This document shows positions 1 to 11,504 of a stretch of 64,000 nucleotides of DNA, one piece after another (positions within the stretch are counted from its first letter, which is position 1; every line of letters starts with the position of its first letter). Source of the DNA: Macrotis lagotis (lineage: Eukaryota; Chordata; Mammalia; Peramelemorphia; Peramelidae); the NCBI RefSeq assembly GCF_037893015.1, contig NC_133666.1, positions 160,970,135-161,034,134 on the forward strand, in the 5' to 3' direction. The notes below the pieces were generated by a model that did no database searches, was not told where the DNA came from, and saw only the letters and a list, made by a program, of their open reading frames with translations. The position numbers and the translations under genes were made by a program.

Positions 1-500
1 CTTTCCTGATTCACAGTTCCTGATATGGTCATTTGCCTCTCAATTAAATTTATGACATTATGCTCGTATTTTCTATATACTAGTTTATATTCTGTTTTTC
101 TATATACTATAATATTTGGGTTTATTAAATATTACTCAGTCTATTACTTGACTGATATCTTTGTTTTAGAAGTTGAGGGGCATGGCTGCACTGCTTCTTT
201 TTTTCACATTGTTAACCATAGTTTTCTTAGACTAAAAATGAAATGACAAAATTAGTTTTATAAATGAAGCTTTATTCTCTAGTATCTTATAACCCATAGG
301 TGGATGGTATCCTTACAAATGTCAACACTGATATAAAATCAATACTTTAGGTATAGAAGACAGGCCATGACATAGCAGACTGACATTTTTACACACTGAG
401 AAAAGTCAGATTTATAACTATTACTTAGAGACTAAGAGATCAATTTTTATCATAAATATAGAATTAAAGTGTCAGACTTAGACAATATTTAATTTTTGAC

Positions 501-533
<33 letters not shown>

Positions 534-1898
534 GTTCTATAGAGTTGTAAATTTTCTACCTGATACTGCCCTAATTTTTTTCCCAAAAACTTTGGAGTAA
601 TTTTCTGTGATGTTTTCTATTGTTTTTATGATAAATTGTTGATCCAATAATTCTTTATGTTTAAATATTTTGCTACTATTTAAATCCTCATTCTTTTTTC
701 CAAGTTCTTTCATTTATAACTTTTATTATGCTATATCTAGTGAAGATGTATTTGACACATCTACTTTTTATTTGTTTATAGTTTTTATGTCTTTGTGCAT
801 ACTGAATTTTTAAAATATAAAGTTTGAATGAATAATAAGTAAGTTGCACCTTCATAATTTGTTGTACAAGACATATTCATTTCCAATTCCTTTTCCATTT
901 GTTTCTTAATACCATTTTAAAAAGTCACCAGTGCTTTTTTTCCCCTCTGGATCTTCCTTTCAGGATGAGAACTCTTGATACCTATTGAAAATTTTTTGAT
1001 TAGCCCTCAGAGTGATATTCTATATCCTCTGGAAATTAAGATTTCTAGTCTGCTTTCTTCTAGTTTTCTCTGGCAATATTTATTTTCTTTCAAAAACTGC
1101 TGTTTTGGGATGTTTTTAAGTAATTGCAGGCTAGAAGGTATTTTCTGATATTTTTTCTTTAGTTTTTTTTGGTCACTGTTTAAACTGATTCTCTAGATCA
1201 AAATCAGAAAGCTTAATGTTTCTATGATGCTGCTTTGAGATTGAATTTGTGGTCTTTTCCAGGGACAAAACATGCATTTTTATACTTTTTTTTGTTTCAC
1301 AATTGTCTCCCTTAAACAAGAGCTATGTGTCCCTAAAATGAGGAGGGATCCTCACAGAGTTTTGATCTATGAGAATAAATGTATGTTAGTTATGCTTTTC
1401 AGAGTTTGCCTATTTTAAGGAAAATGTCACCAGCAGTTTTACCCTTAAGAAAGAAGAAGATAAAATTAGGTTAAAAGCACATTTACTGATATTTTTCCTA
1501 GGGGAGAAATACTCAAGACTAAGTGGGGTAGGGGTGGAGATGGGGGGTTCCATCAGGAGGGACCTCCTGGCTGATTTTTATTTCTTTGGCCATCAGGAGT
1601 CATTTGAAACTTCACCTCCATCTTGTCCTATTAAAAGAAGGATAGGATTCTCCAACCCATAAAGCTGTCATCAGAATTCTACCAAAAGGAGTGTCTTATT
1701 CTAAAAGGCCTTCAAAGCAATGTAGATAGCTGCAGTAGCTGGAGGATTCTTAATGGGATTAAGAAAGTAAGCTTTTGTTCTGTTCACAATTGAAGAATAT
1801 TTCTCTAAGCATCCTTTTCAATTATTAAACTAATCCGATAAAAGGTGACTTTACCTGTGCATCCAACTCTGTCCTAATAGACCCCAAAACACTGAAAT
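1..1898. other. AT-rich sequence without a recognised gene or repeat
   Basis: No open frame here resembles a known protein and the longest is about 70 codons. The stretch contains a pyrimidine-rich run near 500-535. The segment around 960-1260 has a faint resemblance in word order to the minus strand of a LINE ORF1 ('gttttgggatg' followed later by 'gattctctagatca'), but it is too weak to call. Nothing else is identifiable. Confidence 0.6.
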
Positions 1899-1978
1899 TA
1901 TATATATAATATATATATATATATACATTTGTAAATACATACAAACATATACACGTATTTATACATATATACATACAC
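1899..1978. repeat. (TA)n microsatellite with degenerate flank
   Basis: Alternating TA runs from about 1899 to 1926, then degenerate ATAC/ATAT words up to about 1978. This is simple sequence with no coding content. Confidence 0.9.
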
Positions 1979-2604
1979 TCAAAATTCACTGTTGGTATGG
2001 AGTGGTCTAAGGTTTTTTTATTTATTTTTTTGTTCCTTTTAAAAGAATGAAGTAAAAGGCTCTAGTAATCTCATACCTCCTCTGTTAATGACAAGGAAAG
2101 AAATATTACTGTTGCTGTTATGAAAATTCAAAACAAAAAATTATATATTTTCCTACATGCAGAAATATATTCTGGTAATTTAGATTCCCTGATGGGGTTG
2201 GTCCTAAACCCAGATCTTTGTTCTCATGTATATAGGTTCAGTACTCTAAAATCTTATCTCTGATGTTCAGGGTTTCCTTGTTTCTATAATAAAATTTCAG
2301 ATTCCATTATTTCCTCTCATAATGGGGGATTTCCAAGTTGTTAATTTCTCTATTATATTTGTTATACTATTTGTATATTCACCTTTGTTGAGTCATACCC
2401 GTGCTAAAGACAGAACCTTGAATATGTCCAATTCTATATCTCCAAAAAGATATCTGTGACAGTGTATTATTAGAATTGTATTACAATAATGTGCTATGCT
2501 GATTTCCTCAATATAGTTTTTTTCTCTTAATCCATGAGCAGACAAAAATCTTATTGAAGGGAAATACAGAAGACATTAATTCTAACCATAATTGAAAAAT
2601 AATC
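1979..2604. other. AT-rich sequence without a recognised feature
   Basis: No open frame, RNA gene or clear repeat. It may include the upstream part of the old CR1/L3-like remnant that resumes after the SINE at 2620, but I cannot show this. Confidence 0.5.
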
Positions 2605-2619
2605 TTCTATATATTTTCT

Positions 2620-2777
2620 CTTTTTTTAGGTGTTTTGCAAGGCAAATGGAGTTAAGTGGCTTGCCTAAGGCCACACAGCTAGGTAATTATTAAGTGTCTG
2701 AGACAGACTGGATTTGAACCCAGGTACTCCTGACTCCAGGGACAGTGCTTTATCCACTGCACCACCTAGCCACCCCT
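2620..2777 (-). mobile_element. WSINE1-like tRNA-derived SINE
   Basis: A minus-strand SINE. Reading the plus strand, it starts with a short T run (its A-tail), then 'tgttttgcaaggcaaatgg', 'ccacacagctaggtaattat', and ends with the reversed tRNA-like head 'caccacctagccacccc'. The head carries the split RNA polymerase III promoter typical of such SINEs, with the B-box word GTTCAAATC readable on the minus strand. Imperfect direct repeats flank it, about 2605-2619 and 2778-2791 ('ttctatatattttct' and 'ttctctatattttct'), as expected for L1-mediated insertion. It interrupts an older CR1/L3-like segment. Confidence 0.9.
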
Positions 2778-2960
2778 TCTCTATATTTTCTTTGACAAGT
2801 CATCATCCAGTCTGTACTTAAAAACCACTGGTAAAATGGAGAACAATGCCTGCTGAGGTCACTTGTTCCACCTTGAGATAATTTTAATTGGCTTAGCTGT
2901 CATTATATCAAGAATCAATTTATCTTTTCATTACCATCTCTTGCCCATAATTTTCCTCTA
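2778..2960 (-). repeat. CR1/L3-like LINE remnant
   Basis: A weakly preserved segment whose word order ('gtctgtacttaaaaaccac', then 'cttgttccaccttgagataa') follows the reverse complement of the CR1/L3 3' region of amniote genomes. It is non-coding, highly diverged and probably one of the oldest elements in the window. Boundaries are approximate, and it may extend to the left of the SINE at 2620. Confidence 0.4.
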
Positions 2961-3840
2961 TGGGGCCAGACAGTGGGTAAATAACACAACCATTTATGAA
3001 TTTCCATTTACTTATAAATACATATTTCTTTCATACTTTTAATATTCACGATTTGATCAATGCCTAGGTTCCCTCTATTACTGGCAAACTTATACCCTAA
3101 TATAATAACTTCCTTATTTTTTTTCCTTGGTTAAAATAATCATTCATTTAGTTAACATAACTAGCTAGAATCTAGACTACCAGATTTGGAGCCTTTTTCC
3201 AGGTACAACTCAAAAAAATTCACTCTATTAGAATCTGACCAATCTTGCATTTTTCTAAAGTGTCTTCCATTTACCTCTACTGAAGTACCTTCAGATTAAC
3301 TTCAAGATCTCAGGGTTACCTCTATGCTATGATAAAGTATCAGAGAATGACTAATGTAGAAGATATAAATGAAAGATTAATTACCCACAGATTTATTCTC
3401 ATTGTATCATGGAGCAATTGACTATATGAATATCTTTAGATCATGAGATCTAAAATGATGCATACTGTAATGATTGAAGAACAGCTGCCAAAATACTTAA
3501 TGAAGACATCAAAACTTCCAGAAAATGAATATTACTAGCAAATAAACCAGAATGCTGAAAAATAGATGAGGAGAGATGGCTAGTTATCGATGTAATTAAA
3601 CTCAAAAATTTTATTTGCTGCAAAAACAAATGATTTTATTTGCATAAGTGAATTTCTGAGCCTCATACATGAAAGTTTGAATACTGTTACTAAGATTATT
3701 TAAGTTATGAGCAAAACTGAACTAATCTCTCTAAAGGCAAACAAAGGTCATATTGCTCAGCACTTTTATATAAACTTTGAAAATAATTTTAGAATGAGAA
3801 CTCTATTGAACTTCAACATTCCCTATTAACAATATATGGA
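2961..3840. other. AT-rich sequence without a recognised feature
   Basis: About 880 bases in which I see no coding frame and no repeat I can name. It could hold further decayed CR1/L3 sequence on the left side. Confidence 0.5.
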
Positions 3841-3984
3841 GGGGAGACTAGGTGGCGCAGTGGATAGAGAACCAGCCCTGGAGTCAGGAGTCCCTGAGTT
3901 CAAATCTGGCCCCAGACACTTAATAATTACCTAGCTGTGTGGCCTTGGGCAAGCCACTCAACCCCATTGCCTTGAAAAATCTAA
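3841..3984 (+). mobile_element. WSINE1-like tRNA-derived SINE
   Basis: A plus-strand copy. It begins with the tRNA-like head 'ctaggtggcgcagtggatag', carries a B-box-like 'gagttcaaatc', and ends with 'ccttgggcaagccactcaac' and a short A-rich tail. The tail runs into a (TA)n tract. I could not define a convincing target-site duplication because the flanks are TA-rich. Confidence 0.9.
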
Positions 3985-3986
3985 AT

Positions 3987-4015
3987 GTGTATATACATAT
4001 ATATATATATATATA
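3987..4015. repeat. (TA)n microsatellite at the SINE tail
   Basis: A TA-rich run directly after the A-tail of the SINE at 3841-3984. Tails of retroposed elements are known seeds for microsatellites, which fits the position. Confidence 0.8.
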
Positions 4016-4214
4016 AATCATTTCATAATAATGACATAATTAACATTGGTATGCAATACTTTTACTGAAAGTCATTTTTATCTAGTGATTTTTTTTGTAT
4101 TAGCTGTTAGGTTTTCATTCAAGTTCAATATTCATTAAAATTTATTTTACTTATCAGATATAGAGTAAATCATTGGATTAATTCCATTTTTATTTGGTAT
4201 TTTTTTCCTCAGTT

Positions 4215-6355
4215 AAGGGAAAAAACAATTTTAATATTCATTCTCTTTGGAAAAATAGGGGAAGACAGAACTCTGCCTAACTCTTTCATTTACAACAATA
4301 TGGTGCTGATACCTATAACAGGAAGAGTTAAAACAGAAAATTATAGATCTATCTCTGTGAGGAATATAGATGCAAAAATCTTAAATAAAATCTTAGCAAA
4401 ATGATTACATCTAGTTCTCATTAAGATAGTACACTATGACCAAGTAGGATTTATCCCAAGAATGTGGAGTTGGTTCAATATTAGGAAAATGGTAAGAATA
4501 ATTAATTATATCCATAACAAATCCTATCAGAAATCATATGATTATATCAATAAATTCTGAAAAAGATTTTAACAAAATATAGCATCCATTCCTACTAAAA
4601 AAACTAGAGACTCTAGGAATAAATGGATTGTTACTTAAAATAATAAGCAATATCCGTCTGAAACCATCAACAAGCATTATATTTAAGGGGTGAGGCATTC
4701 CCAGTAAGATCAGGGGTGAAACAAGGATGTCCATTATCACCACTACTATTCAATAGAAATGTTAGTTTCAGCAATAAGAGAAGAAAAAGAATTTGAAGCA
4801 ATTAGAATTGAGAAGGAAGAGACAAAACACTCCCTCTTTGCAGATGACATGATGGTATACCTAGAGAATTCCAAAATACATCTAAAAAAAGCTAGTAGAA
4901 ATAATTGGCAACTTTAGCAAAGTCACAGGATATAAAATGAACCCTTATAAATCCTCAACTTCTCTATATATGACTAGCAAGATACAGCAGAAAGAGCCAG
5001 AAAGAGAAATTTCATTCAAAGTAACCTTAGATAATATAAAATACCTGGGAGTCCCCCTGCCAAGGCAGACTCAAAAACTTTTTGAAAACTATTACAAAGC
5101 ACTACTCATGCAAATGAATTAATATTTAAATAATTGGGCAAACAGCAACAGCTCAAGGATAGGCCTAGCTAATCTAATAAAAATGACAATTCTACCAAAA
5201 CTAAACTAATTGTTTAGTGCCCTACCAATCAAAATTCCAAAAAAATTACTTTAATGAGCTAGAAAAATTGTAAGTAAATTCATATGGAGAAATAAAACAT
5301 CAAAAATTTACAGGGATTCAATGAAAAAGAGTGAAAATGAAGATGACTTAGCCTTACCAGATATAAAATTATACTGTAAAAGCATCTAACATCAAAACTG
5401 TCTGGTACTGGCTAAGAAATAGAGTGGCAGATCAGTGGAATAGATGAGGTGCAATAGCAGGAAATGCTTACTGTAACCTGCTGTTTGATAAAAACAGAGT
5501 CCAGCTATAGGGATTAAAAACTCTCTCTTCAATAAAAACTGTTGGGAATATTGGAATTTAGTATGGCAAAAACTTGGTTTAGACCAACATTTCATACTGT
5601 TTTCCAAGATAAGATGAAAATGGATATAGGATTTAGATATAAAAAGCAATTATAAGCAAACTAGAATATCAAGGACTAGTTTACCTCTCAGATCTATGGA
5701 AAAGGAAGCTGTTTATGACCAAAGAAAAGACTAGCTAATTTTGATTACATTAAATTAAAAAGGTTTTGTGCAAACAAAACCACTGTAACCAAGATCATAG
5801 GAAATTTAGTAAATTGGGATATAATTTTTTACAACTACTATTTTTGACAAAGGACTCATTTCTGAAACATACAGAGAACTGAATCAAATAGTAGAATCAA
5901 ATTTTGAAAATAACAGAAAAACCAAGCAATTCCCCAATTAAAAAATGGTTAAAGGATATGCAAAGGCAATTTAATGATAAGGAAATCAAAAATTGTTCTG
6001 AATCACTACTTATTAGAAAAATGCAAATTAAAGTATCTCTGAGGTAGCATCTCACACTGCTCAGACTAGACAATATGACCAGAAAGAATAATGATCAATG
6101 GTGGAAGGGCTGTGGGAAATCTGGGAAACTAATGCATTGTTTGTGGAGCTGTGAACTCATCCATACATTCTGGAGAGAAATTTGGAATTAAACCCAAAGG
6201 GCAACAAAAATATGCATACCCTTTGGTCCAGCAACACCACTAACTGGGTGTATACCCCAAAGAGTCTATGAGAAAGGTTAAAGACATCATTTGTATAAAA
6301 ATATTCATAGCAGCCTTTTTCGTGGTGACAAAGATTTAGAAATTAAATATGGATG
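4215..6355 (+). mobile_element. L1 ORF2 fragment (reverse transcriptase to C-terminus)
   Basis: A plus-strand L1 fragment. It starts in the reverse transcriptase domain (NMVL.P motif region near 4300), contains the catalytic words encoded by 'tttgcagatgacatgatgg' (the ADD of the FADD box) near 4837-4855, and runs through the C-terminal cysteine-rich region to 'catagcagcc' near 6310. It lacks the 5' half (ORF1, endonuclease) and the 3' UTR and A-tail. It is broken by many stops and small indels. Its right end abuts, with no spacer, a minus-strand L1 whose content overlaps it, so the two are different copies. Confidence 0.9.
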
Positions 6356-6365
6356 GGATTTCTCT

Positions 6366-8644
6366 TTCTAGCTCTTCCTTGAGGATTTATGAGGGTTTTT
6401 TTTATAACCTGAAACTTGGCTAAAATTGCTAATTGTTTCCAGTAGCTTTTTGGATGATTTCTTGGAATTCTCTAGCTAGACCATCATGTCATCTGCAACG
6501 AGTGAGAGTTTTGTCTCCTCCTTCTTTTTTCTAATTCCTTCAATTTCTTTCTCTTCTCCAATTGCTGAACTTAACATTTCTAATACAATATTGAATAGTA
6601 GTGGTGATAATGGGTACCCTTGTTTTACCCCTGATCTTATTGGGAATGCCTCTAGCCTCTCCCAATTGAATATAATGCTTGTTGATGGTTTCAAATAGAT
6701 ACTGCTAATTATTCTAAGGAACAGTGCATTTATTCCTACACTCTCTAGTGTTTTTAGTAGGAATGGGTGCTATATTTTATCAAAAGTTTTTTCAGCATCT
6801 ATTGATATGATCATATGATTTCTGATAGGTTTGTTGTTGATATAATTGAGTATACTAACAGTTTTCCTAACATTGAACCAACCCTGCATTCCTGGGACAA
6901 ATCCTACCTGATCATAATGTATTATCCCAGTGATAACTTGCTGTAATCATTTTGCCAAGATTTTATTTAAGATTTTTTGCATCTATATTCATTAGGGATA
7001 TGGGTCTATAATATTCTTTCTCTTTTTTCACTCTTCCTGGTTTAGGTATCAGCACCATATTCATTTCATAGAAAGAGTTAGACAGAGTTCCATCTTTCCC
7101 TAGTTTTCTGAAGAGTTTATATAGAATTGGAATGAATTTTTCCTTAAATGTTTGGTAGAATTCACTTGTGAATCCATCAGGCCCTGTAGAGCTTCTTTGG
7201 GAGTTCAATGATGGATTGTTGAATTTCTTTTGCTGAGATAGGGTTGTTTAGGCATTTAATCTCCTCTTCATTTAACCTGGGAAACTTATATTTTTGTAAA
7301 TATTCATCCAAATTACTTAGATTATGAAATTTATTGGCATAGAGTTGGGCAAAATAATTTTGACTTATTACTTTAATTTCTTCCGCATAGGTGGTGTATT
7401 CATCTTTTTCATTTATGATACTAGCAATTTGGTTTTCTTTTTTCTTTTTTTCATCAAATTGACCAGAGGTTTATCAATTTTATTGTTTTTTTCATAAAAC
7501 CAACTTTTCATTTTATTTATTAATTCAATAGCTTTTTACTTTCACTTTTATTAATTTCTTTAATTTTTAGAATTTCTAATTTTTTATTTAATTTGGGATT
7601 TTTAATTTGATCATTCTCTAATTATTTTAAGTTGCATGTTTAGTTCATTGATTTCCTCTTTCTCTAATTTATTCATGTAAGCATTTAACCATATAATATG
7701 TCCCCTGAGAGCTGCTTTGAGTGAATCCCATAGGTATTGGTATGTTGTTTCTTTATTGCCATTATCTAAGATAAAATGATTAATTCTTTCTATAATTTTT
7801 TTTTTGGTCCACTCATTCTTTAAAATGAGGTCATTCAGTTTCCAATTGGTTCTGGGTCTATATCTCCTTGGCCCAATATTTCATACGACTTCTATTGCAT
7901 TGTGATCTGAGAAAGATGTATTCACTATTTTTGCCTTTCTGCAGTAAAACATTAGGTTTTTATGTCCTAGTACATGGTCAATTTTTCTATAAGTTCCATG
8001 TCCTACAGAGAAAAAGGTATATTCCTTTCTATCTCCATGCAATTTCCTCCATAAGTCTACTATATCTAGTTTTTCTAACAATTTATTTGCCTCCTTAACT
8101 TCTTTCTTGTTTATTTTATGATTCAATTTATCTAGTTTTGAGAGCAGGATGTGAGGTAGAGGTCTCCCACTATGAGAGTTTTGCTGTCTTTGGCTTCCCA
8201 TAGTTCTTTCAGCTACTACTCTAAGAATGTGGCTGCCATCCCATTGGGTACATATATATTCATTATTGAAATAACTTTATTGTCTATGGTACCTTTTAGG
8301 AGGATAAAGTTTCATTCCTTATCTCTTTTAATGCTATTTAGTTCTGCAGCTGTTTTGTCTGAGATAAGGATTGCTACCACTGCTTTTTTCACTTCACCTG
8401 AATCAAAATTTATTTTGCTCCAACCTTTTACCTTTACTCTGTAGGTATCTCTATGCTTCAAATGAGTTACTTATAAGCAGCATATTGTAGGATTCTGGTT
8501 TTTAATCCACTCTACTATTTGCTTATGTTTTAAGGGAGAGTTCATGCCATTCACATTCAAATTTATGATTACTAATTCTTTTGTGCCCTCCATGCTGTCT
8601 TCCCTCTGTTTGTATATTTCCTCTCTTACCCCCTTTTTATCCAT
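6366..8644 (-). pseudogene. L1 ORF2 N-terminal half (endonuclease and part of reverse transcriptase), broken
   Basis: The start at 8644 opens MDKKGVREEIYKQREDSMEG. The AP-like endonuclease follows: LNVNG motif at about 8555, then DLWRKLHGDRKEYTFFSVGH and the terminal SDHNAIEV (catalytic SDH retained) near 7890. The reverse transcriptase begins with [14 protein letters not shown] near 7160 and reaches the ADD box (LVADDMM) near 6490. The element is cut just beyond, at 6356. Several stops and frameshifts interrupt it. In an intact L1, ORF2 nicks the target DNA and copies L1 RNA into it. Confidence 0.88.
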
Positions 8645-9339
8645 ATTCCCCAGTATATTGTTTCTGAATACCAACCCCTCCCCTTTCTTTACCCTTTCCC
8701 TTTTTCCGTTTTCCCTTCCCTTCTTTTTGTTCATTGCCTTCCCCCCTGCCCCTCCCTTTCTCTTTCCCCCCTTCTCTTTTCCCCTTTTAATACTTGAAAG
8801 TTTAGAAGTTTTTAAGTTAACTGTGTATGTGTAAGTTTACTTTAAGCCAAGTCTGATGAGAAGAAGATTCAAGTGTTTCTCATCTCCTCCCTTCTTCCCC
8901 TCTATTACCATAGGTATTTTGTACTTCTTAGTGTAATGGGATTTACTGCATTCAATCCCCTCCCTCCTCCTCCTGTTTCCTTCCTGTCCCCCTTTTTAAG
9001 GAGGTAGTGTTTTTAAAATCATTTTATCTGAGTCACAGATTATTCTGAGTATCCTACACTTCTAGCTAAGTACATTCTATCTAATAGAGTTAAAATTCTT
9101 GAAAATTATTAGAGTCTTTCTCCCAAGTGGGGTTAAAGTCAGTTACATCCTATTGGATAGCAGTCTCATGGATAGGTCATGAATGTCCATCACTTCTGAT
9201 TAGGTATATTCTCTCTGTTAGAGTTACAGTTCTTAAGATTTATGAGAATCTTTTTCCCTATGCTGGGATATAGCCAGTTGCAACTTATTGGATAGCAGTT
9301 TTTTTACCTTTTAGCAACCCCCCTTTTTTCCTTTTCATG

Positions 9340-10527
9340 GAACCTCCTGTTTGATGTCCAAATTTTGTATTTAGCTCTGGTCTTTTCATCAGTAATTTTT
9401 GGAATTCTTCCATTTCATTAAATGTCCATCTTTTTCCCCTGGAATAGAAGGCTCAGCTTTGTGGGATAGTGGATTTTTGGCTGTGTTCCAAGTTCCCTTG
9501 CTCTTCAAAATATCTTGCCTAGGCCCTTTGATCCCTTAATGTTGATGCAGCTAGGTCCTGTGTAATCCTTACTGTGGCTCCTTGATTTTTCAATTGATTC
9601 TTTCTGACTGCTTGCAGGATTTTCTCTTTTATCTGATAGTTCTGAAATTTGGTTTTTTTTTTGCAAGGCAAATGGGGTTAAGTGGCTTTCCCAAGGCCAC
9701 ACAGCTAGTCAATTATTAAGTCTCTGAGACCAGATTTGAACCCAGGTACTCCTGACTCCAATACGGGTGCTTTATCTACTATGCCACCTAGCTGCCCCTA
9801 GTTCTGGAATTTGGACACCAACATTCCTTGGTGTTTTCATTTTAGGATATTTTTCTGGAGGAAATTGATATATTCTTTCAATAACTACTTTCACTCTGGT
9901 TCCATGATATCAGGGCAATTTCCCATCAGTAAATCATGTAATATTACATCCAGGCTTTTGTTTTTTCCCTCTTCAATGTTTTCAGGAAGTCCAATAATGC
10001 TCAGCTTGACCCTCCTTGACCTATTCTCGAGGTCACTTGTTTTACTAAAGAAGTATTTTATATTTTCTTCTATTTTTTCTGTTTTTTGATTTTGTTTGAC
10101 AGGCTCTTGCTGTCTCATGAAGTCATATGTTTCAGCAGACTCCATTCCTTTTTTTAGGGAGGAGTTTTCTTCATTTACCTTTTGCAACTTCTTTTCCAAT
10201 TAGTCAATTCTACTTTTGAAAGAGCTTTCTATTTGACCAACTGAAGTTTTTAGAGATTTATTTTCTTTTTGCCTTTGCCCAAGTGAGGATCTGAGAGATT
10301 TAGTCTCATTTTTTTATTTGTCCGATTGTATTTTCTAAGGATTTGTTTTCTTGTTGCAAGGTATTGTCTCTCCCAAATTTTCCAGTTGATTTTTAACTCC
10401 TTCCTTATTTCTTCAAGGAAGTCTTTCTGTTCATATTCTCCTCAGAGGTTCTAGTTCTCTCCAAGTTAGGGTCTTTTCCATCCAAGAATTTTTCTATGGA
10501 TCCACCTTTTGGCTGAACCTTCTTCAT
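9340..10527 (-). pseudogene. L1 ORF1 (RNA-binding coiled-coil protein), broken
   Basis: ORF1 of the minus-strand L1. The start codon at 10527 opens MKKVQPKGGSIEKFLDGKDP, which matches the start of ORF1 in the full-length L1 at 47638. A coiled-coil region follows (about 10230-10360), built from three 14-residue units around ENKSL and ETKSL. Next comes the conserved middle domain: the frame at 9891-10199 includes DLENRSRRVKLSIIGLPENI. In intact L1s this protein forms a trimer that coats L1 RNA. Here it is split by a SINE at 9653-9799 and by frameshifts and stops, so it is a relic. Confidence 0.88.
9653..9799 (-). mobile_element. WSINE1-like SINE inserted in L1 ORF1
   Basis: A minus-strand SINE with its T run at the left, then 'tgcaaggcaaatggggttaa', and the reversed head 'gccacctagctgcccc'. 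It sits inside L1 ORF1 and is bounded by a 15-bp direct repeat: 9638-9652 'agttctgaaatttgg' and 9800-9814 'agttctggaatttgg', one mismatch. This gives the order: L1 first, SINE later. Confidence 0.95.
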
Positions 10528-11338
10528 TTTGCTAAGACCTTAAGTTAGGGAGGGGCTGGTTCACAAGGGTTTGGTGTTGGGATTACTAGAGGCTATATTC
10601 ACTGAGTGCAATTTCTCTGGCTGGCCAGTAGGAGGTCCTCCTTGCTTTCTATGGATTGTCTGTGACCTTGATTGAGGCCTTCTCCTTTAGCTTGAAGGGA
10701 GGGGTTGAAGCTATTGAATCCTTTTGTCTTCAATCAATGGTGGACTTTACCCTGGGGTGAGGTCATCCCTCTTCCTATTGTCAGCTGGGCTGGTTCTTCT
10801 GCTCTCACACCTGTGCCTGAGGCAGAAGTAGTCTGTAATTATTTGTTCTGGGAAGAGGTCTCAGATGCAATGGAGGCTTGGATTCAGAGTTCCTCAGCCC
10901 AGAGGAGCCCAGGGATGGTGTCCACAGCTCTCCTGCCCTGGAACTCTACCTCCCCCCCAGCCCTATCAGCCTGCTCTGGAGGGTCAGTGCAAACAGCAGT
11001 GCCTCTGCTCCCTAGTTCAAGGCCCCATGGGTCTAGCCCCACTGCTGCTCCAGCAGGTCAGTCTCTTGGGTTGTCAGACTCCCTGGTTCCAGTTCAGCTG
11101 CTAACCTGGCTGATCCAGGGCTGATCTGCCTGCCCTCTGTGCTCAGATTCACCTGCCTGGATTCACCCAAGACTGCTGCTGAAGAGAAATCCTGAGGTAG
11201 ATGTTCTTTCTCCTGGCTTTTCTTTCTGGGTTTCATGGGTTGAATTTAAGTTAAGAGGTTTGTTTCATATTATAGATGGGGAAATATCATGAGACTTCAG
11301 AACTGTGCCTGTCTTCTCTCCTCCATCTTGTCCGGAAG

Positions 11339-11504
11339 TCTTATTTAATTTTTTCTAAAAATTCTATTGACTCTTACCTTTTTCCCTCCCATTTATTGTT
11401 GCTGTTGTTCTTCTTGTTGACTCTATTTAACTCTAAAAAGATTACATTGGGGTCACTTACCTCACAGGGTTATTATAAAGTTCTAAGGAGAATACATATA
11501 AAGG
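11339..11504. other. spacer between two L1 5' ends, possibly MIR-derived
   Basis: A short segment between two L1 copies that point away from each other. The words 'cctcacagggttattataaa' near 11460 resemble the 3' part of a MIR. This is suggestive only. Confidence 0.35.

Larger units (their letters stand above)
6356..11338 (-). mobile_element. L1 element with 5' end, 3'-truncated in ORF2
   Basis: A minus-strand L1 that keeps its 5' UTR (about 10530-11338), ORF1 and the first half of ORF2, but stops inside the reverse transcriptase coding region at 6356 with no 3' UTR or A-tail. The 5' terminus reads, on the minus strand, 'ggacaagatggaggagagaa', close to the start of the full-length L1 at 46846. 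A SINE is inserted in ORF1 at 9653-9799. Because L1 insertions normally keep the 3' end, loss of that end points to a later rearrangement rather than ordinary 5' truncation. Confidence 0.93.

Noticed and set aside
960-1260. Antisense LINE ORF1 remnant
   Set aside because: Only a few words agree in order. The resemblance is too weak to list.
3841-3915. Possible tRNA genes at SINE heads
   Set aside because: They carry polymerase III box words but lack a foldable cloverleaf and are followed by the SINE body. They are SINE heads.
10705-11124. 139-codon plus-strand frame
   Set aside because: It is the antisense of the L1 5' UTR (GC-richer, so stops are rare). No domain recognised.
4215-11338. 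Twin-priming inversion of a single L1
   Set aside because: The two oppositely oriented parts overlap in content (both contain the FADD-box region), and the sense part is on the wrong side for a twin-primed product.
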